Origin: Lachnoclostridium edouardi
GTDB taxonomy: Bacteria; Bacillota; Clostridia; Lachnospirales; Lachnospiraceae
DNA: 64,000 bases
Direction of reading: 5' to 3'
Assembly (NCBI RefSeq): GCF_900240245.1
Contig: NZ_OESQ01000001.1
Span: forward strand, 62,001 to 126,000
In this document: piece after piece, positions 9,284 to 17,713 of the stretch
How positions within the stretch are numbered: the stretch's first letter is position 1
Layout of the letters: each line of letters begins with the position of its first letter
Translations under genes and position numbers: made by a program
Notes under the pieces: generated by a model
The model's input: only the letters and a program-made list of their open reading frames with translations
What the model was told of the DNA's origin: nothing
The model's database searches: none

Positions 9284-10607
9284 GGAGATTAATGAAAGAG
9301 AAATAGCTCTGGATATACTGATGGAGATTCTGGAAAAAGGGGGATTCAGCCATTTAGTGCTGTCCCAGGCTCTTTCCAAGTATCAGTATTTAGAAAAGCA
9401 GGAGCGTTCTTTTATTACCAGAGTAGTGGAGGGCACATTAGAGTATAAAATACAAATAGATTATGTGCTGGACTCCTGCTCAAAAGTAAAAACTAAGAAG
9501 ATGAAGCCGCTTATCCGCACTTTAATGAGAATGTCAGTGTATCAGATTCTTTACATGGACAGGGTGCCTGACTCGGCGGCGTGCAATGAGGCGGTAAAGC
9601 TGGCTGTAAAAAGACGTTTTCAGGGATTAAAAGGATTTGTCAACGGCGTATTGAGGGCAGTAGCCAGAAAAAAAGAAGAGTTTTCCTGGCCTAATCTGTC
9701 TGTAAAATATTCTGTTCCTCAGTGGATGGCTGATATGTGGATAAAAGAGTGGGGAGAGGATCAGGCGGAGAAAATAATGAAAGCTCTTTTAGAAAACAGG
9801 GATACCACTGTGCGCTGTAATTTCCACCTGGCTTACAGAGAAGAAATTATTCATTCTTTAAGGGAACAGGGTGTGGAGATAGAGGTAAAAGAGGAGCTTC
9901 CTCATTTGATTTATCTGAAACAATATGATTATCTGGAAGGTCTGAACGCTTTTTCAAATGGGTGGATTCAGGTCCAGGATATGAGTTCTTCTCTGGTGGG
10001 GCTTACAGCTTCTCCTAAGGAGAACAGCTACATAATAGATGTGTGCGGAGCCCCAGGCGGAAAAAGTCTTCACCTGGCGGACATGATGAAGGGAACAGGA
10101 TTTGTAGATGTGCGGGATCTGTCTCCTCAGAAAATAGAGCTGATTGAAGAAAATATTGAAAGAACAGGTTTCTCCAATATTCACACAAAGGTGTGGGATG
10201 CCCTGGAGCGGGATGAAAGCGTTTTGGGAAAGGCAGATATTTTGATTGCAGACCTGCCCTGTTCCGGACTTGGAATTATTGGCAGAAAGCCGGATATTAA
10301 ATATAATACTACTGCTGAAAATGTGGAAAGCCTTGCCGCCCTGCAAAGGGAGATTCTTTCAGTAGTCCAGGAATACGTAAAGCCTGGAGGACTTCTTGTA
10401 TATTCCACATGTACCGTCGCTGCTCAGGAAAACCAGGAGAATGCCAGGTGGTTTCAGGAGCATTTTCCCTTTAGCCTGGTAAGTTTAAAAGACAGATTGG
10501 GCCATGTGCTGAAAGCGGAAAGCTTAGAACAGGGGTATGTGCAAATATTGCCAGGCCAGTATAACTGCGACGGATTTTTTATTTCCCTGTTCAGACGGGA
10601 AAATTAA
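9276..10607 (+). CDS. rsmB: 16S rRNA (cytosine-967-C5)-methyltransferase RsmB
   Basis: SAM-dependent m5C methyltransferase acting on 16S rRNA. It is 443 residues with an N-terminal NusB-like RNA-binding domain (about 1-130) and a C-terminal Rossmann methyltransferase. The latter has the SAM loop VCGAPGGKS, the motif IV catalytic Cys in DLPCSGLG, and the second Cys in YSTCT. The ATG at 9276 overlaps the end of the YugP-family gene by 8 bp; GGAGG at 9260-9264 supports it. A TTG six codons upstream (9258) is possible but lies on top of the ribosome binding site. Confidence 0.93.
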   Translation: MTKEINEREIALDILMEILEKGGFSHLVLSQALSKYQYLEKQERSFITRVVEGTLEYKIQIDYVLDSCSKVKTKKMKPLIRTLMRMSVYQILYMDRVPDSAACNEAVKLAVKRRFQGLKGFVNGVLRAVARKKEEFSWPNLSVKYSVPQWMADMWIKEWGEDQAEKIMKALLENRDTTVRCNFHLAYREEIIHSLREQGVEIEVKEELPHLIYLKQYDYLEGLNAFSNGWIQVQDMSSSLVGLTASPKENSYIIDVCGAPGGKSLHLADMMKGTGFVDVRDLSPQKIELIEENIERTGFSNIHTKVWDALERDESVLGKADILIADLPCSGLGIIGRKPDIKYNTTAENVESLAALQREILSVVQEYVKPGGLLVYSTCTVAAQENQENARWFQEHFPFSLVSLKDRLGHVLKAESLEQGYVQILPGQYNCDGFFISLFRREN

Positions 10608-10631
10608 GAATGAGAAAGTAAGTAACAGAAT

Positions 10632-11711
10632 ATGGATAAAATTGAGAAAAAAGATATAAAGTCCATGACTCTGGAGGAAATGACAGAGGAAATTAAGGGA
10701 CTTGGAGATAAAGGATTTCGTGGGAAACAAATTTATCAGTGGATTCACCAAAAGCTGGCGGACAGTTTTGATGACATGACCAATCTTTCCAAGGGGCTGC
10801 GGGAAAAGCTTAGGGAAAATTACGAGCTTACTTCTTTAAAGCTTTTAGATGTAAAGGTGTCAGCCATAGACGGAACCAGAAAATATTTATTTGGTTTAAA
10901 AGACGGCAATGTAATTGAAAGCGTGTGGATGCAGTATAAGCACGGCAATTCTGTATGCATTTCCTCCCAGGTCGGCTGCCGCATGGGCTGCAGATTCTGC
11001 GCCTCCACCTTAGACGGTTTAGCCAGGAATTTAACGCCTGCCGAGATGCTGGATCAGATTTATCAAATCCAGAAGGACACAGACCAGAGAGTGTCTAACG
11101 TGGTGGTAATGGGTTCTGGCGAGCCTATGGATAATTACCTTAATTTAGTCAGATTTATAAGGCTTTTAGGCAGCGAAAACGGGTTGAACATTAGTCAGAG
11201 AAGCATCACTGTATCTACCTGCGGCTTAGCGCCGGAAATCAGAAAGCTGGCTGAGGAGGGACTGTCTGTGACGCTGGCTCTGTCTCTTCACGCTCCTAAT
11301 GACCAGGTGAGAAAAACCTTGATGCCCATTGCAGGGAAATATAGCTTAAAGGAGGTTCTCTCAGCTTGCAGCCAGTATTATGAAAAAACAGGCAGAAGGC
11401 TTACTTTTGAATACAGCTTAGTAAAGGGAGTAAATGACAACAAAGAAGAGGCCAGGGAGTTGGCCCATCTTATAAAACACATGCACGGCCATGTGAATTT
11501 AATTCCTGTGAACCCTATTAAAGAAAGAGATTATGTACAGTCCAATCAAAGGTCTGTGGCAGAATTTCAGAAGGTTCTGGAAAAGTATGGGATTAACGCT
11601 ACAGTGCGCAGAGAAATGGGGCGGGATATTAACGGTGCCTGCGGACAGTTAAGAAGAAGCTATTTGGAAGAGAAGGAAGGTGGTGCCAATGAAAGCATGT
11701 GCAATGACTGA
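10632..11711 (+). CDS. rlmN: Dual-specificity rRNA/tRNA adenine-C2 methyltransferase RlmN
   Basis: Radical SAM enzyme making 2-methyladenosine at A2503 of 23S rRNA and A37 of some tRNAs. It is 359 residues. The [4Fe-4S] motif CxxxCxxC is at Cys116, Cys120 and Cys123 (CRMGCRFC), and GSGEPMDNY lies in the SAM site. The Cys in NGACGQLR near residue 337 corresponds to the methyl-carrying Cys of the RlmN/Cfr mechanism. The enzyme is RlmN rather than the resistance enzyme Cfr on context: a core position between rsmB and the PP2C gene. It overlaps the next gene by 23 bp. Confidence 0.93.
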   Translation: MDKIEKKDIKSMTLEEMTEEIKGLGDKGFRGKQIYQWIHQKLADSFDDMTNLSKGLREKLRENYELTSLKLLDVKVSAIDGTRKYLFGLKDGNVIESVWMQYKHGNSVCISSQVGCRMGCRFCASTLDGLARNLTPAEMLDQIYQIQKDTDQRVSNVVVMGSGEPMDNYLNLVRFIRLLGSENGLNISQRSITVSTCGLAPEIRKLAEEGLSVTLALSLHAPNDQVRKTLMPIAGKYSLKEVLSACSQYYEKTGRRLTFEYSLVKGVNDNKEEARELAHLIKHMHGHVNLIPVNPIKERDYVQSNQRSVAEFQKVLEKYGINATVRREMGRDINGACGQLRRSYLEEKEGGANESMCND

Positions 11712-12435
11712 CACTGGAAAAGTCAGGACCATCAATCAGGATTATATTTTTGCTTCTCCGGAGCCTATAGGGAAGCTGCAGGATTTATACTTGGTGGCGG
11801 ACGGCATGGGAGGTCACAGAGCAGGGGACTACGCCTCCAGATTCCTGGTGGAAAAGCTGGTGGATTTTATATCTGGGGAGGAGGAAGGAAACACAATATC
11901 CATTCTCAGAGAGGGAATTGAAAAAGTAAACAGAATGCTGTACAGAGAGGCGCTAAAGGATGAGGCCTTTAGCGGCATGGGTACCACCCTGGTGGCTGCC
12001 ACAGTGGAAGAAAATCTGCTGTTTGTGGCCAATGTAGGCGACAGCCGCCTTTATTTAATCAGGAACGGCAAAGCCAAACAGATTACAAAGGACCATTCCT
12101 ATGTAGAGGAAATGGTAAAGCTGGGAAAAATGAACCGCGGAAGCGCGGATTATATGAGACAGAAAAATATCATTACCCGAGCCGTAGGCACAGGGGAGGA
12201 TGTAAATATAGATTTCTTTGAAGTGCTGCTGAAAAAAGGAGATTATATTTTACTTTGTTCAGACGGACTAAGCAATATGGTGGAGGATGAGGCCATAGCG
12301 GAGCTTGTGTCCTCAGAAAAAGCGCTGAAGGAAAAGGCAGAAGCGCTGATTGTCAGCGCAAACGACAACGGTGGACGGGATAATATAGCTGTTATCCTAA
12401 TAGATCCACAGGTAAGCGAGGTGAGCGTATGCTGA
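11689..12435 (+). CDS. prpC: PP2C-family Ser/Thr protein phosphatase (PrpC/Stp)
   Basis: Metal-dependent phosphatase that reverses the PASTA kinase encoded next. It is 248 residues. The metal-binding Asp residues are seen in NQDYIF, ADGMGGH and SDGLSNM, with VGDSRLYLIR and NGGRDNIAVILI as further family motifs. The ATG at 11689 follows AAGGAAGG at 8-base spacing and overlaps the end of rlmN. A GTG at 11680 is the alternative but lies next to the same ribosome binding site. Its stop overlaps the prkC start by 7 bp, so kinase and phosphatase are translationally coupled, as is standard in Firmicutes. Confidence 0.94.
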   Translation: MKACAMTDTGKVRTINQDYIFASPEPIGKLQDLYLVADGMGGHRAGDYASRFLVEKLVDFISGEEEGNTISILREGIEKVNRMLYREALKDEAFSGMGTTLVAATVEENLLFVANVGDSRLYLIRNGKAKQITKDHSYVEEMVKLGKMNRGSADYMRQKNIITRAVGTGEDVNIDFFEVLLKKGDYILLCSDGLSNMVEDEAIAELVSSEKALKEKAEALIVSANDNGGRDNIAVILIDPQVSEVSVC

Positions 12436-14588
12436 GAGCGGGTGTATTTCTCCAGGACAGATATGAAATATTAGAGCGTATTGGCTCTGGGGGGATGTCG
12501 GATGTTTATAAGGCAATGTGCCACAAACTAAACAGATTAGTAGCAATTAAAGTATTAAAGGACGAATTTTGCTCAGACAGCAGCTTTATCGCCAAGTTTA
12601 AACTGGAGGCCCAGTCGGCGGCCAGGTTGGCTCATCCAAATATTGTCAGCGTATACGACGTTGTGGACGAGGGGAACCTTCACTATATTGTGATGGAGCT
12701 AGTGGAGGGAATTACCCTGAAAAATTATATAAGCAAAAAGGGCCATCTGGATATAAAAGAGGCCATTGGAATTGCTATTCAAATGGCTCAGGGCATGGCG
12801 GCTGCCCACGAGCAGAACATTGTACACAGAGATATTAAGCCTCAGAATATCATTATTTCCAGAGACGGAAAAGTAAAGGTGGCTGATTTCGGCATTGCCA
12901 GAGCAGCCTCCGCCCAGACTATGAGCACTACGGCTATTGGGTCTGTGCATTACATTTCTCCGGAGCAGGCCAGAGGCGGCTACAGCGACGCCAGAAGCGA
13001 TATTTATTCTCTGGGAGTTACTATATTTGAAATGGTAACAGGAAGAGTGCCTTTTGAGGGGGAAAATACAGTGGCTATTGCCCTGGCTCATTTAGAGGAC
13101 CCTATTCCTCTGCCCAGCGCAATTAACCCTAAAGTCCCTGTAAGCCTGGAAAAAATTATTTTAAAGTGTACAGAAAAGAAGCCGGAATTCCGCTACAGCA
13201 GCGCGGTGGAGGTAATAAACGATCTGCGGCGGGCCCTGGTGGAGCCGGATGAGGATTTTGTGCAGCTGATGCCTGGAGTGGACAATACGGCCAAAACAGT
13301 GACTATCAGCCAGGGAGAGCTGGCTCAGATTAAAGAGGGAAGCAGAAAGACAGGGCAGATTGATCTGCCCCTGGAAAATATTCAAAAATCAGGCAGGGAC
13401 CAAAGGGAGGACCACTTTAGAGAGCCTGCGAGACAGGATAAAAAGCGGAAGGCCCCTGAAAAGAAGAAAATTATGGACGATGAGGATGTAAATCCTCAAA
13501 TAGAGAAGATTCTTACAGGCCTGGGGGTAGTAGTTGCAATTTTATTTGTGGCAGGCTTAGTATTTTTGGTGGCAAAGGTAGGGGGACTTTTTAACATGGG
13601 AGTGTTCAACAAAGAATCCTCTCCTTCTACTGAAATTTCAGAAGAGGCATCCTCCTCCATCAGCGACACTCAGACATACATGCCAGATGTAGAGGGAAAA
13701 ACCTTAGAGGAGGCGGAAAAGCTTTTAAAGGAAAAAAGCCTTCAGCTGAATGTAAGAGAATATCAGGAATCTGAAGATATTCCTGAGGGACAGATTATTT
13801 CCCAGGAAAAGAAAGAGGGAGAAGTTGTAGAAAAATATTCTACAGTTTACGTAGTGGTCAGCAAGGGCTCCAGTAAAATTGATCTGGCAGAATTTAATTT
13901 AACTCAGCTGGATGAAACAACAGCGACTCAAACTTTAACAGATAAAAATCTGCGTGTAACTATTGAGCGGGAAAACAGCGACACAATCGAAAAGGGCAAA
14001 GTAATAAAATATACTCCTGAAAAAGCGGCAGAGGGAGAAATGGTTACTCTTACAGTCAGCGACGGTCCTGTAAAGGAAATGTCCAGCGTTCCCAACTTGT
14101 TAGAAAAAACAGAGGAGGAGGCTATTGGCCTTCTGGCAGACGCCGGCCTGGTGCCTGGAAAAACAGACGTGGATAACAGCAGCACAGTGCCTAAGGGACA
14201 GATTATCAGCCAGGACGCCCCTGCAGGAACTGTGATTGAAAAAGGCAGCGCCATTGGATATGTAGTCAGCAGCGGTCCGGCAGAAAGCACAAACCAAAGA
14301 TACGTAGCCGCCATTAACGAGACTTACGATTTAAGCAATTTAATCGGTCCGGGCTCCGGAAGCATTAATGTGAAAATTGCTATCCGCTTAAAGCAGACAG
14401 TAAACGGGGAAGATGAGTACACGCCGCTGATGCCTGCCACGGAAATCAGCGGTCAGGTGCTGCTGCCTGTAAGCTTTTCTAATATTGAAGGCTATCCGGG
14501 AGTGAGAGACGGAGAGGTGCAGGTTTATGACGTGGATTCCGGGGCAGTTTTAAAATCCTATCCTGTTACCTTTTTCCCTCAGGAATAA
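12429..14588 (+). CDS. prkC: PASTA-domain Ser/Thr protein kinase (PrkC/Stk)
   Basis: Membrane kinase sensing muropeptides or lipid II and phosphorylating cell-wall, translation and metabolic targets. It is 719 residues. The Hanks-type kinase domain (about 10-270) has GSGGMSDVYK, catalytic HRDIKPQN (His133-Arg-Asp135), DFGIARA and SPEQARGG. A charged juxtamembrane stretch follows, then one membrane helix near 362-384. Three PASTA repeats follow (about 418-480, 484-551, 552-619). Unusually, about 100 residues remain after the last repeat, predicted beta-rich and without PASTA features, possibly an extra extracellular domain. It is coupled to the phosphatase gene upstream and followed 13 bp later by rsgA. 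Confidence 0.95.
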   Translation: MLRAGVFLQDRYEILERIGSGGMSDVYKAMCHKLNRLVAIKVLKDEFCSDSSFIAKFKLEAQSAARLAHPNIVSVYDVVDEGNLHYIVMELVEGITLKNYISKKGHLDIKEAIGIAIQMAQGMAAAHEQNIVHRDIKPQNIIISRDGKVKVADFGIARAASAQTMSTTAIGSVHYISPEQARGGYSDARSDIYSLGVTIFEMVTGRVPFEGENTVAIALAHLEDPIPLPSAINPKVPVSLEKIILKCTEKKPEFRYSSAVEVINDLRRALVEPDEDFVQLMPGVDNTAKTVTISQGELAQIKEGSRKTGQIDLPLENIQKSGRDQREDHFREPARQDKKRKAPEKKKIMDDEDVNPQIEKILTGLGVVVAILFVAGLVFLVAKVGGLFNMGVFNKESSPSTEISEEASSSISDTQTYMPDVEGKTLEEAEKLLKEKSLQLNVREYQESEDIPEGQIISQEKKEGEVVEKYSTVYVVVSKGSSKIDLAEFNLTQLDETTATQTLTDKNLRVTIERENSDTIEKGKVIKYTPEKAAEGEMVTLTVSDGPVKEMSSVPNLLEKTEEEAIGLLADAGLVPGKTDVDNSSTVPKGQIISQDAPAGTVIEKGSAIGYVVSSGPAESTNQRYVAAINETYDLSNLIGPGSGSINVKIAIRLKQTVNGEDEYTPLMPATEISGQVLLPVSFSNIEGYPGVRDGEVQVYDVDSGAVLKSYPVTFFPQE

Positions 14589-14601
14589 TAAGGAGTAAAG
14601 C

Positions 14602-15480
14602 ATGAGGGGAAAAATTATTAAAGGGATTGCCGGATTTTACTATGTCCACGACGGGGACGGCACTGTATATCAGTGCAGGGCAAAGGGAATTTTCAGAAAC
14701 AGGAAAATAAAGCCTTTAGTGGGAGATAATGTAGAGTTTGATATTTTAGACCAGGAGGAAAAGGAAGGCAATATTACAGAGATTTTAGAAAGAAGCAGCG
14801 CATTAATTCGCCCTGCAGTAGCCAATGTAGATCAGGCTTTAGTAGTATTTGCCGTGACTCAGCCGGAGCCAAACTTAAATCTTCTGGACCGTTTTCTGGT
14901 GATGATGGAGATTCATCAGGTGCCTGTGACAATCTGTTTTAACAAAACAGATTTGTCTCAGGAGGAGGAGATGGAAAAATACAGAAGTATATATGAGAAC
15001 GCCGGATATCCTGTAGTTTTTATCAGCGCCTATGAAAATAAAGGCATGGAACAAATAAGAGATTATTTAGAGGGAAAAACTACTGTGTTAGCAGGTCCCT
15101 CTGGGGTGGGGAAATCTTCTATTACTAATCTGCTGTATCCGGAGGCAGAAATGGAAACAGGAGATATTAGTCAAAAAATTCAAAGAGGAAAGCATACTAC
15201 CCGCCATTCTCAGCTGTTTTTCCTCTGGAAAAACACTTATTTATTCGATACCCCAGGTTTTAGCTCCATGTATCTGGAGGATGTAGAGGCCGGGGAATTA
15301 AAAGAATATTTTCCGGAGTTTATACAGTATGAGGACCAGTGCAAATTTTTAGGCTGCGTTCATGTAGGGGAAAGAATATGCGGGGTGAAATCAGCAGTGG
15401 AGGACGGAACAATCAGCAAAAGCAGATATGAGAATTACTGTCTGATGTACCAGGAGTTAAAAGATAAAAGGAGGTATTAA
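14602..15480 (+). CDS. rsgA: Small ribosomal subunit biogenesis GTPase RsgA
   Basis: Circularly permuted GTPase that checks late 30S assembly. It is 292 residues: N-terminal OB fold, then NKTD (G4) ahead of the P-loop GPSGVGKSS at 165-173 (G1) and DTPGFS (G3). That order is the hallmark of the permuted fold. A C-terminal zinc knuckle contains CKFLGCVHVGERIC. It starts 13 bp after prkC behind a GGAG site and ends 2 bp before rpe, in the usual prkC-rsgA-rpe-thiN order. Confidence 0.96.
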   Translation: MRGKIIKGIAGFYYVHDGDGTVYQCRAKGIFRNRKIKPLVGDNVEFDILDQEEKEGNITEILERSSALIRPAVANVDQALVVFAVTQPEPNLNLLDRFLVMMEIHQVPVTICFNKTDLSQEEEMEKYRSIYENAGYPVVFISAYENKGMEQIRDYLEGKTTVLAGPSGVGKSSITNLLYPEAEMETGDISQKIQRGKHTTRHSQLFFLWKNTYLFDTPGFSSMYLEDVEAGELKEYFPEFIQYEDQCKFLGCVHVGERICGVKSAVEDGTISKSRYENYCLMYQELKDKRRY

Positions 15481-15482
15481 AT

Positions 15483-16145
15483 ATGTTTATTTTAGCGCCA
15501 TCTATTTTAGCGGCAGATTTTAAAAAGCTGGGGGAGCAGGTAGAAACTGTATCAAAGGCCGGGGCGGAATATATTCATATCGACGTGATGGACGGGGAAT
15601 TCGTGCCCAGTATTTCTTTTGGAATGCCGGTGATTACCAGCATCCGAAGCTGCACTGATAAAATATTTGATGTTCACATGATGGTGGACGAGCCGGGGCG
15701 ATATATTAACGATATCAGAAAGGCAGGAGCAGATTTAATCTGCGTTCACCAGGAAGCCTGCCTCCATCTGGACAGAACCATAGGGCAGATACGGGAAACC
15801 GGGGCGAAGGCTGCCGTTGCCTTAAATCCCGCCACCCCTCTTCACGTTTTAGATTATATACTGCCGGAGCTGGACATGGTGCTGTTAATGTCTGTAAATC
15901 CAGGCTTTGGCGGACAGAAGTTTATTCCTTATACCATCCAGAAGATTCAGGCTTTAAGAAAAATAATAGAAGATAGGGGACTTCACACTGATATTCAGAT
16001 TGACGGAGGAGTTACTGCATCTAATGTGGGACAGCTGATTGAGGCGGGAGCCAACATATTTGTGGCAGGATCTGCAGTGTATAGGGGTGATGCAGCAGCC
16101 AATGTAAAAGAATTTTTAGATGTATTTCAGAGGTATGAGAAATGA
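15483..16145 (+). CDS. rpe: Ribulose-phosphate 3-epimerase
   Basis: Interconverts ribulose 5-phosphate and xylulose 5-phosphate in the pentose phosphate pathway. It is a 220-residue TIM barrel with all signatures: APSILAADF at the start, HIDVMDGEFVPSISFG with metal-binding His/Asp, DVHMMVDEP, SVNPGFGGQKFIP and the second catalytic Asp in QIDGGV. AGGAGG lies just before the start, at the end of rsgA. It overlaps thiN by 4 bp. It can also serve the pentose cluster at 38342-45086, though linkage here is only by core gene order. Confidence 0.96.
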   Translation: MFILAPSILAADFKKLGEQVETVSKAGAEYIHIDVMDGEFVPSISFGMPVITSIRSCTDKIFDVHMMVDEPGRYINDIRKAGADLICVHQEACLHLDRTIGQIRETGAKAAVALNPATPLHVLDYILPELDMVLLMSVNPGFGGQKFIPYTIQKIQALRKIIEDRGLHTDIQIDGGVTASNVGQLIEAGANIFVAGSAVYRGDAAANVKEFLDVFQRYEK

Positions 16146-16792
16146 AGCAGGGCTTAATTATTACAGGAGGCTGCCTGGATATGGATTTTGCCTCCTCCTA
16201 TATAAAAAGCCATGTATTTGATACGGTGATAGCAGTAGACGCAGGGCTGGAAAAGGCGCTAAAGCTGGGGCTTCATGTGGACGCGGCGGTGGGAGATTTT
16301 GATACTCTTTCTAAAAATCTGTGGGAGGAGTACAGAAAACATACAGAGATTTCCTGGGATGTTCACAAGCCGGAAAAGGATGAAACTGATACAGAGCTGG
16401 CTATTACAACAGCGATGAAAAGAGGCTGCCAAAGTCTTGTGATTTTAGGGGCTTTAGGAGGAAGGATGGATCATACTCTGGGCAATCTGCACCTGCTTTA
16501 TTTTTGTCTGGAAAACAAGGTGGATGCATGGATTGTAGATGAAAAAAACAGAGTCAGCGTCCTGGATCAGGGAAAAACATTTTATAAGAACAGCCAGTAC
16601 GGAAAATATATTTCTTTTCTGCCTCTTTCATTTACAGTAAAAGGAATCACTTTAACCGGATTTAAATATCCCTTAAAGAATAAGGATATTTCCATAGGTC
16701 CCAGCCTTTGTATCAGCAACGAGATTACAGAGGAAACGGCACGGCTGGAATTTACTGAAGGTCTTTTAATCTGTGTGGAAGCCAAAGATTAA
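16142..16792 (+). CDS. thiN: Thiamine pyrophosphokinase
   Basis: Converts thiamine to thiamine pyrophosphate using ATP. It is 216 residues with the catalytic domain motif AVGDFDTLS, then DETDTELAI and LGALGGRMDHTLGNL, and a C-terminal thiamine-binding beta domain. The start overlaps rpe by 4 bp (ATGA). This is the usual last gene of the prkC-rsgA-rpe-thiN block. The next gene, an ECF transporter S component, is 121 bp on and could in principle bring in a thiamine-related substrate, but I see no thiamine riboswitch between them. Confidence 0.93.
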   Translation: MKQGLIITGGCLDMDFASSYIKSHVFDTVIAVDAGLEKALKLGLHVDAAVGDFDTLSKNLWEEYRKHTEISWDVHKPEKDETDTELAITTAMKRGCQSLVILGALGGRMDHTLGNLHLLYFCLENKVDAWIVDEKNRVSVLDQGKTFYKNSQYGKYISFLPLSFTVKGITLTGFKYPLKNKDISIGPSLCISNEITEETARLEFTEGLLICVEAKD

Positions 16793-16913
16793 CAAAAGCA
16801 TAAATAATACATGAACTGGACTGGACAAATAAATAAAAACTGGTTATTCATAACATGCCATTTCTGGAATATAATCTGTAGGTCAGAAAGATATTAAGAG
16901 GAGATTGACAGTT

Positions 16914-17507
16914 ATGAGAAGAGAAAATGAAAAAGTTTTTAAAATTGCCCTGACAGGGCTGATGGCAGCTTTATGCTATATAGCTTTTATGTTTTTAAAA
17001 ATACCGGTTCCCACTATAGGCGGAGATATGGTGGCTGTTCATATAGGCAATGCTTTTTGTGTTCTGGCAGCTTTAATATTAGGAGGGGGATACGGCGGCA
17101 TAGCCGGAGCCATTGGGATGACCATTGCAGATCTTTTAGACCCGGCTTACATTACAAGCGCTCCCAAAACCTTTATTTTAAAGCTGTTTATCGGTCTGAT
17201 CACTGGCTTTGTGGCTCACAGAATCGCCCATATTACAGAAGAACATGACAAAGCCTACGTGTTTCGGTGGACCTTACTTTCGTCGGCTGCAGGTCTGGGA
17301 TTTAATGTGATTGCAGACCCTATTGTAGGATATTTCTATAAAAATTATTTTTTAGGAATAGAATCCTCAGCTGCCAAAATCATGTCTACCTGGGCGGCAG
17401 GAGTTACCTTGCTTAACGCCGTAGTAGGCGCTGCGGTGGCTGTGGCCGCTTATATGGCAGTGCGTCCAATATTAAAAAAGATGGGGCTGTTTTTTCAAAT
17501 TCCCTAG
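16914..17507 (+). CDS. ECF-type vitamin transporter, substrate-binding S component
   Basis: An integral membrane protein of 197 residues with about five to six hydrophobic segments and the opening KVFKIALTGLMAALCYI, typical of ECF S components, which capture a vitamin and dock to the shared EcfAA'T module. Family motifs include VHIGNAFCVLAALILGGG and the Asp in TIADLLDPAY. The substrate cannot be read from sequence. Adjacency to thiN would fit thiamine or a precursor but is weak evidence. ATG 16914 is chosen because AAGAGGAGA (16896-16903) suits it; TTG 16905 would be too close. The preceding 121 bp hold no clear riboswitch. No ATPase genes are nearby, as expected for group II ECF systems. 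Confidence 0.8.
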   Translation: MRRENEKVFKIALTGLMAALCYIAFMFLKIPVPTIGGDMVAVHIGNAFCVLAALILGGGYGGIAGAIGMTIADLLDPAYITSAPKTFILKLFIGLITGFVAHRIAHITEEHDKAYVFRWTLLSSAAGLGFNVIADPIVGYFYKNYFLGIESSAAKIMSTWAAGVTLLNAVVGAAVAVAAYMAVRPILKKMGLFFQIP

Positions 17508-17559
17508 TAGGAAAAGGGGAAAAGGGCTTTCTTTTCCTGGAAAATTGTAGTATAATCAT

Positions 17560-17600
17560 GGAGCTGCTGCAAAATAAAATTTTGCAGGAACTCCTTTTTT
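17560..17600 (+). terminator. Terminator-like hairpin between ECF gene and serS
   Basis: Outer stem GGAG/CTCC (17560-17563 with 17591-17594) and inner stem CTGCAAAAT/ATTTTGCAG (17567-17575 with 17579-17587), followed directly by six T. It probably ends the thiN/ECF transcript. It could also act as an attenuator in the serS leader, because GGAGCT at 17560-17565 can alternatively pair with AGCTCC at 17635-17640. A TATAAT at 17551-17556 lies just upstream but has a poor -35 and would start transcription inside the stem. Confidence 0.65.
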
Positions 17601-17601
17601 A

Positions 17602-17670
17602 TTTCATAGGAAAATGCGTCCTATGAAACAAAAAAGCTCCGCGAGGTTGGGCTAAAGCGCACACTTTTTT
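17602..17670 (+). other. Structured leader upstream of serS, possible RNA element or repeat
   Basis: A perfect 10-bp hairpin TTTCATAGGA/TCCTATGAAA (17602-17611 with 17619-17628, 7-base loop AAATGCG) is followed by AGCTCC (17635-17640), a short G/C-rich segment, and a second T run ending at 17670. It shows none of the conserved T-box features (no AGGGTGGNACCGCG-like sequence), although serS is a common T-box target. It may be a dispersed intergenic repeat or a small RNA. No coding sense was found. Confidence 0.45.
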
Positions 17671-17713
17671 ACTAAAATATTAAAAGTAAAAACATAAATT
17701 TTAGGAGGACGTT

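Noticed and set aside
9954..10346. 130-codon open frame on the minus strand inside rsmB
   Set aside because: Shadow of the methyltransferase domain; no start signal or recognisable protein.
10632..11711. RlmN gene considered as the resistance methyltransferase Cfr
   Set aside because: Core position between rsmB and the PP2C gene, and RlmN-like sequence throughout, argue for the housekeeping enzyme.
16793..16913. Thiamine or other riboswitch before the ECF S component
   Set aside because: Only 121 bp, AT-rich, with no conserved riboswitch core that I can see.
17520..17556. Promoter with TATAAT at 17551 for serS
   Set aside because: The best -35 at 17-bp spacing is TTTCTT, and transcription would begin inside the first hairpin; kept only as a remark.
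17508..17713. T-box riboswitch before serS
   Set aside because: serS is a common T-box target, but I find no conserved T-box sequence or stem I specifier layout; hairpins here are of a different type.
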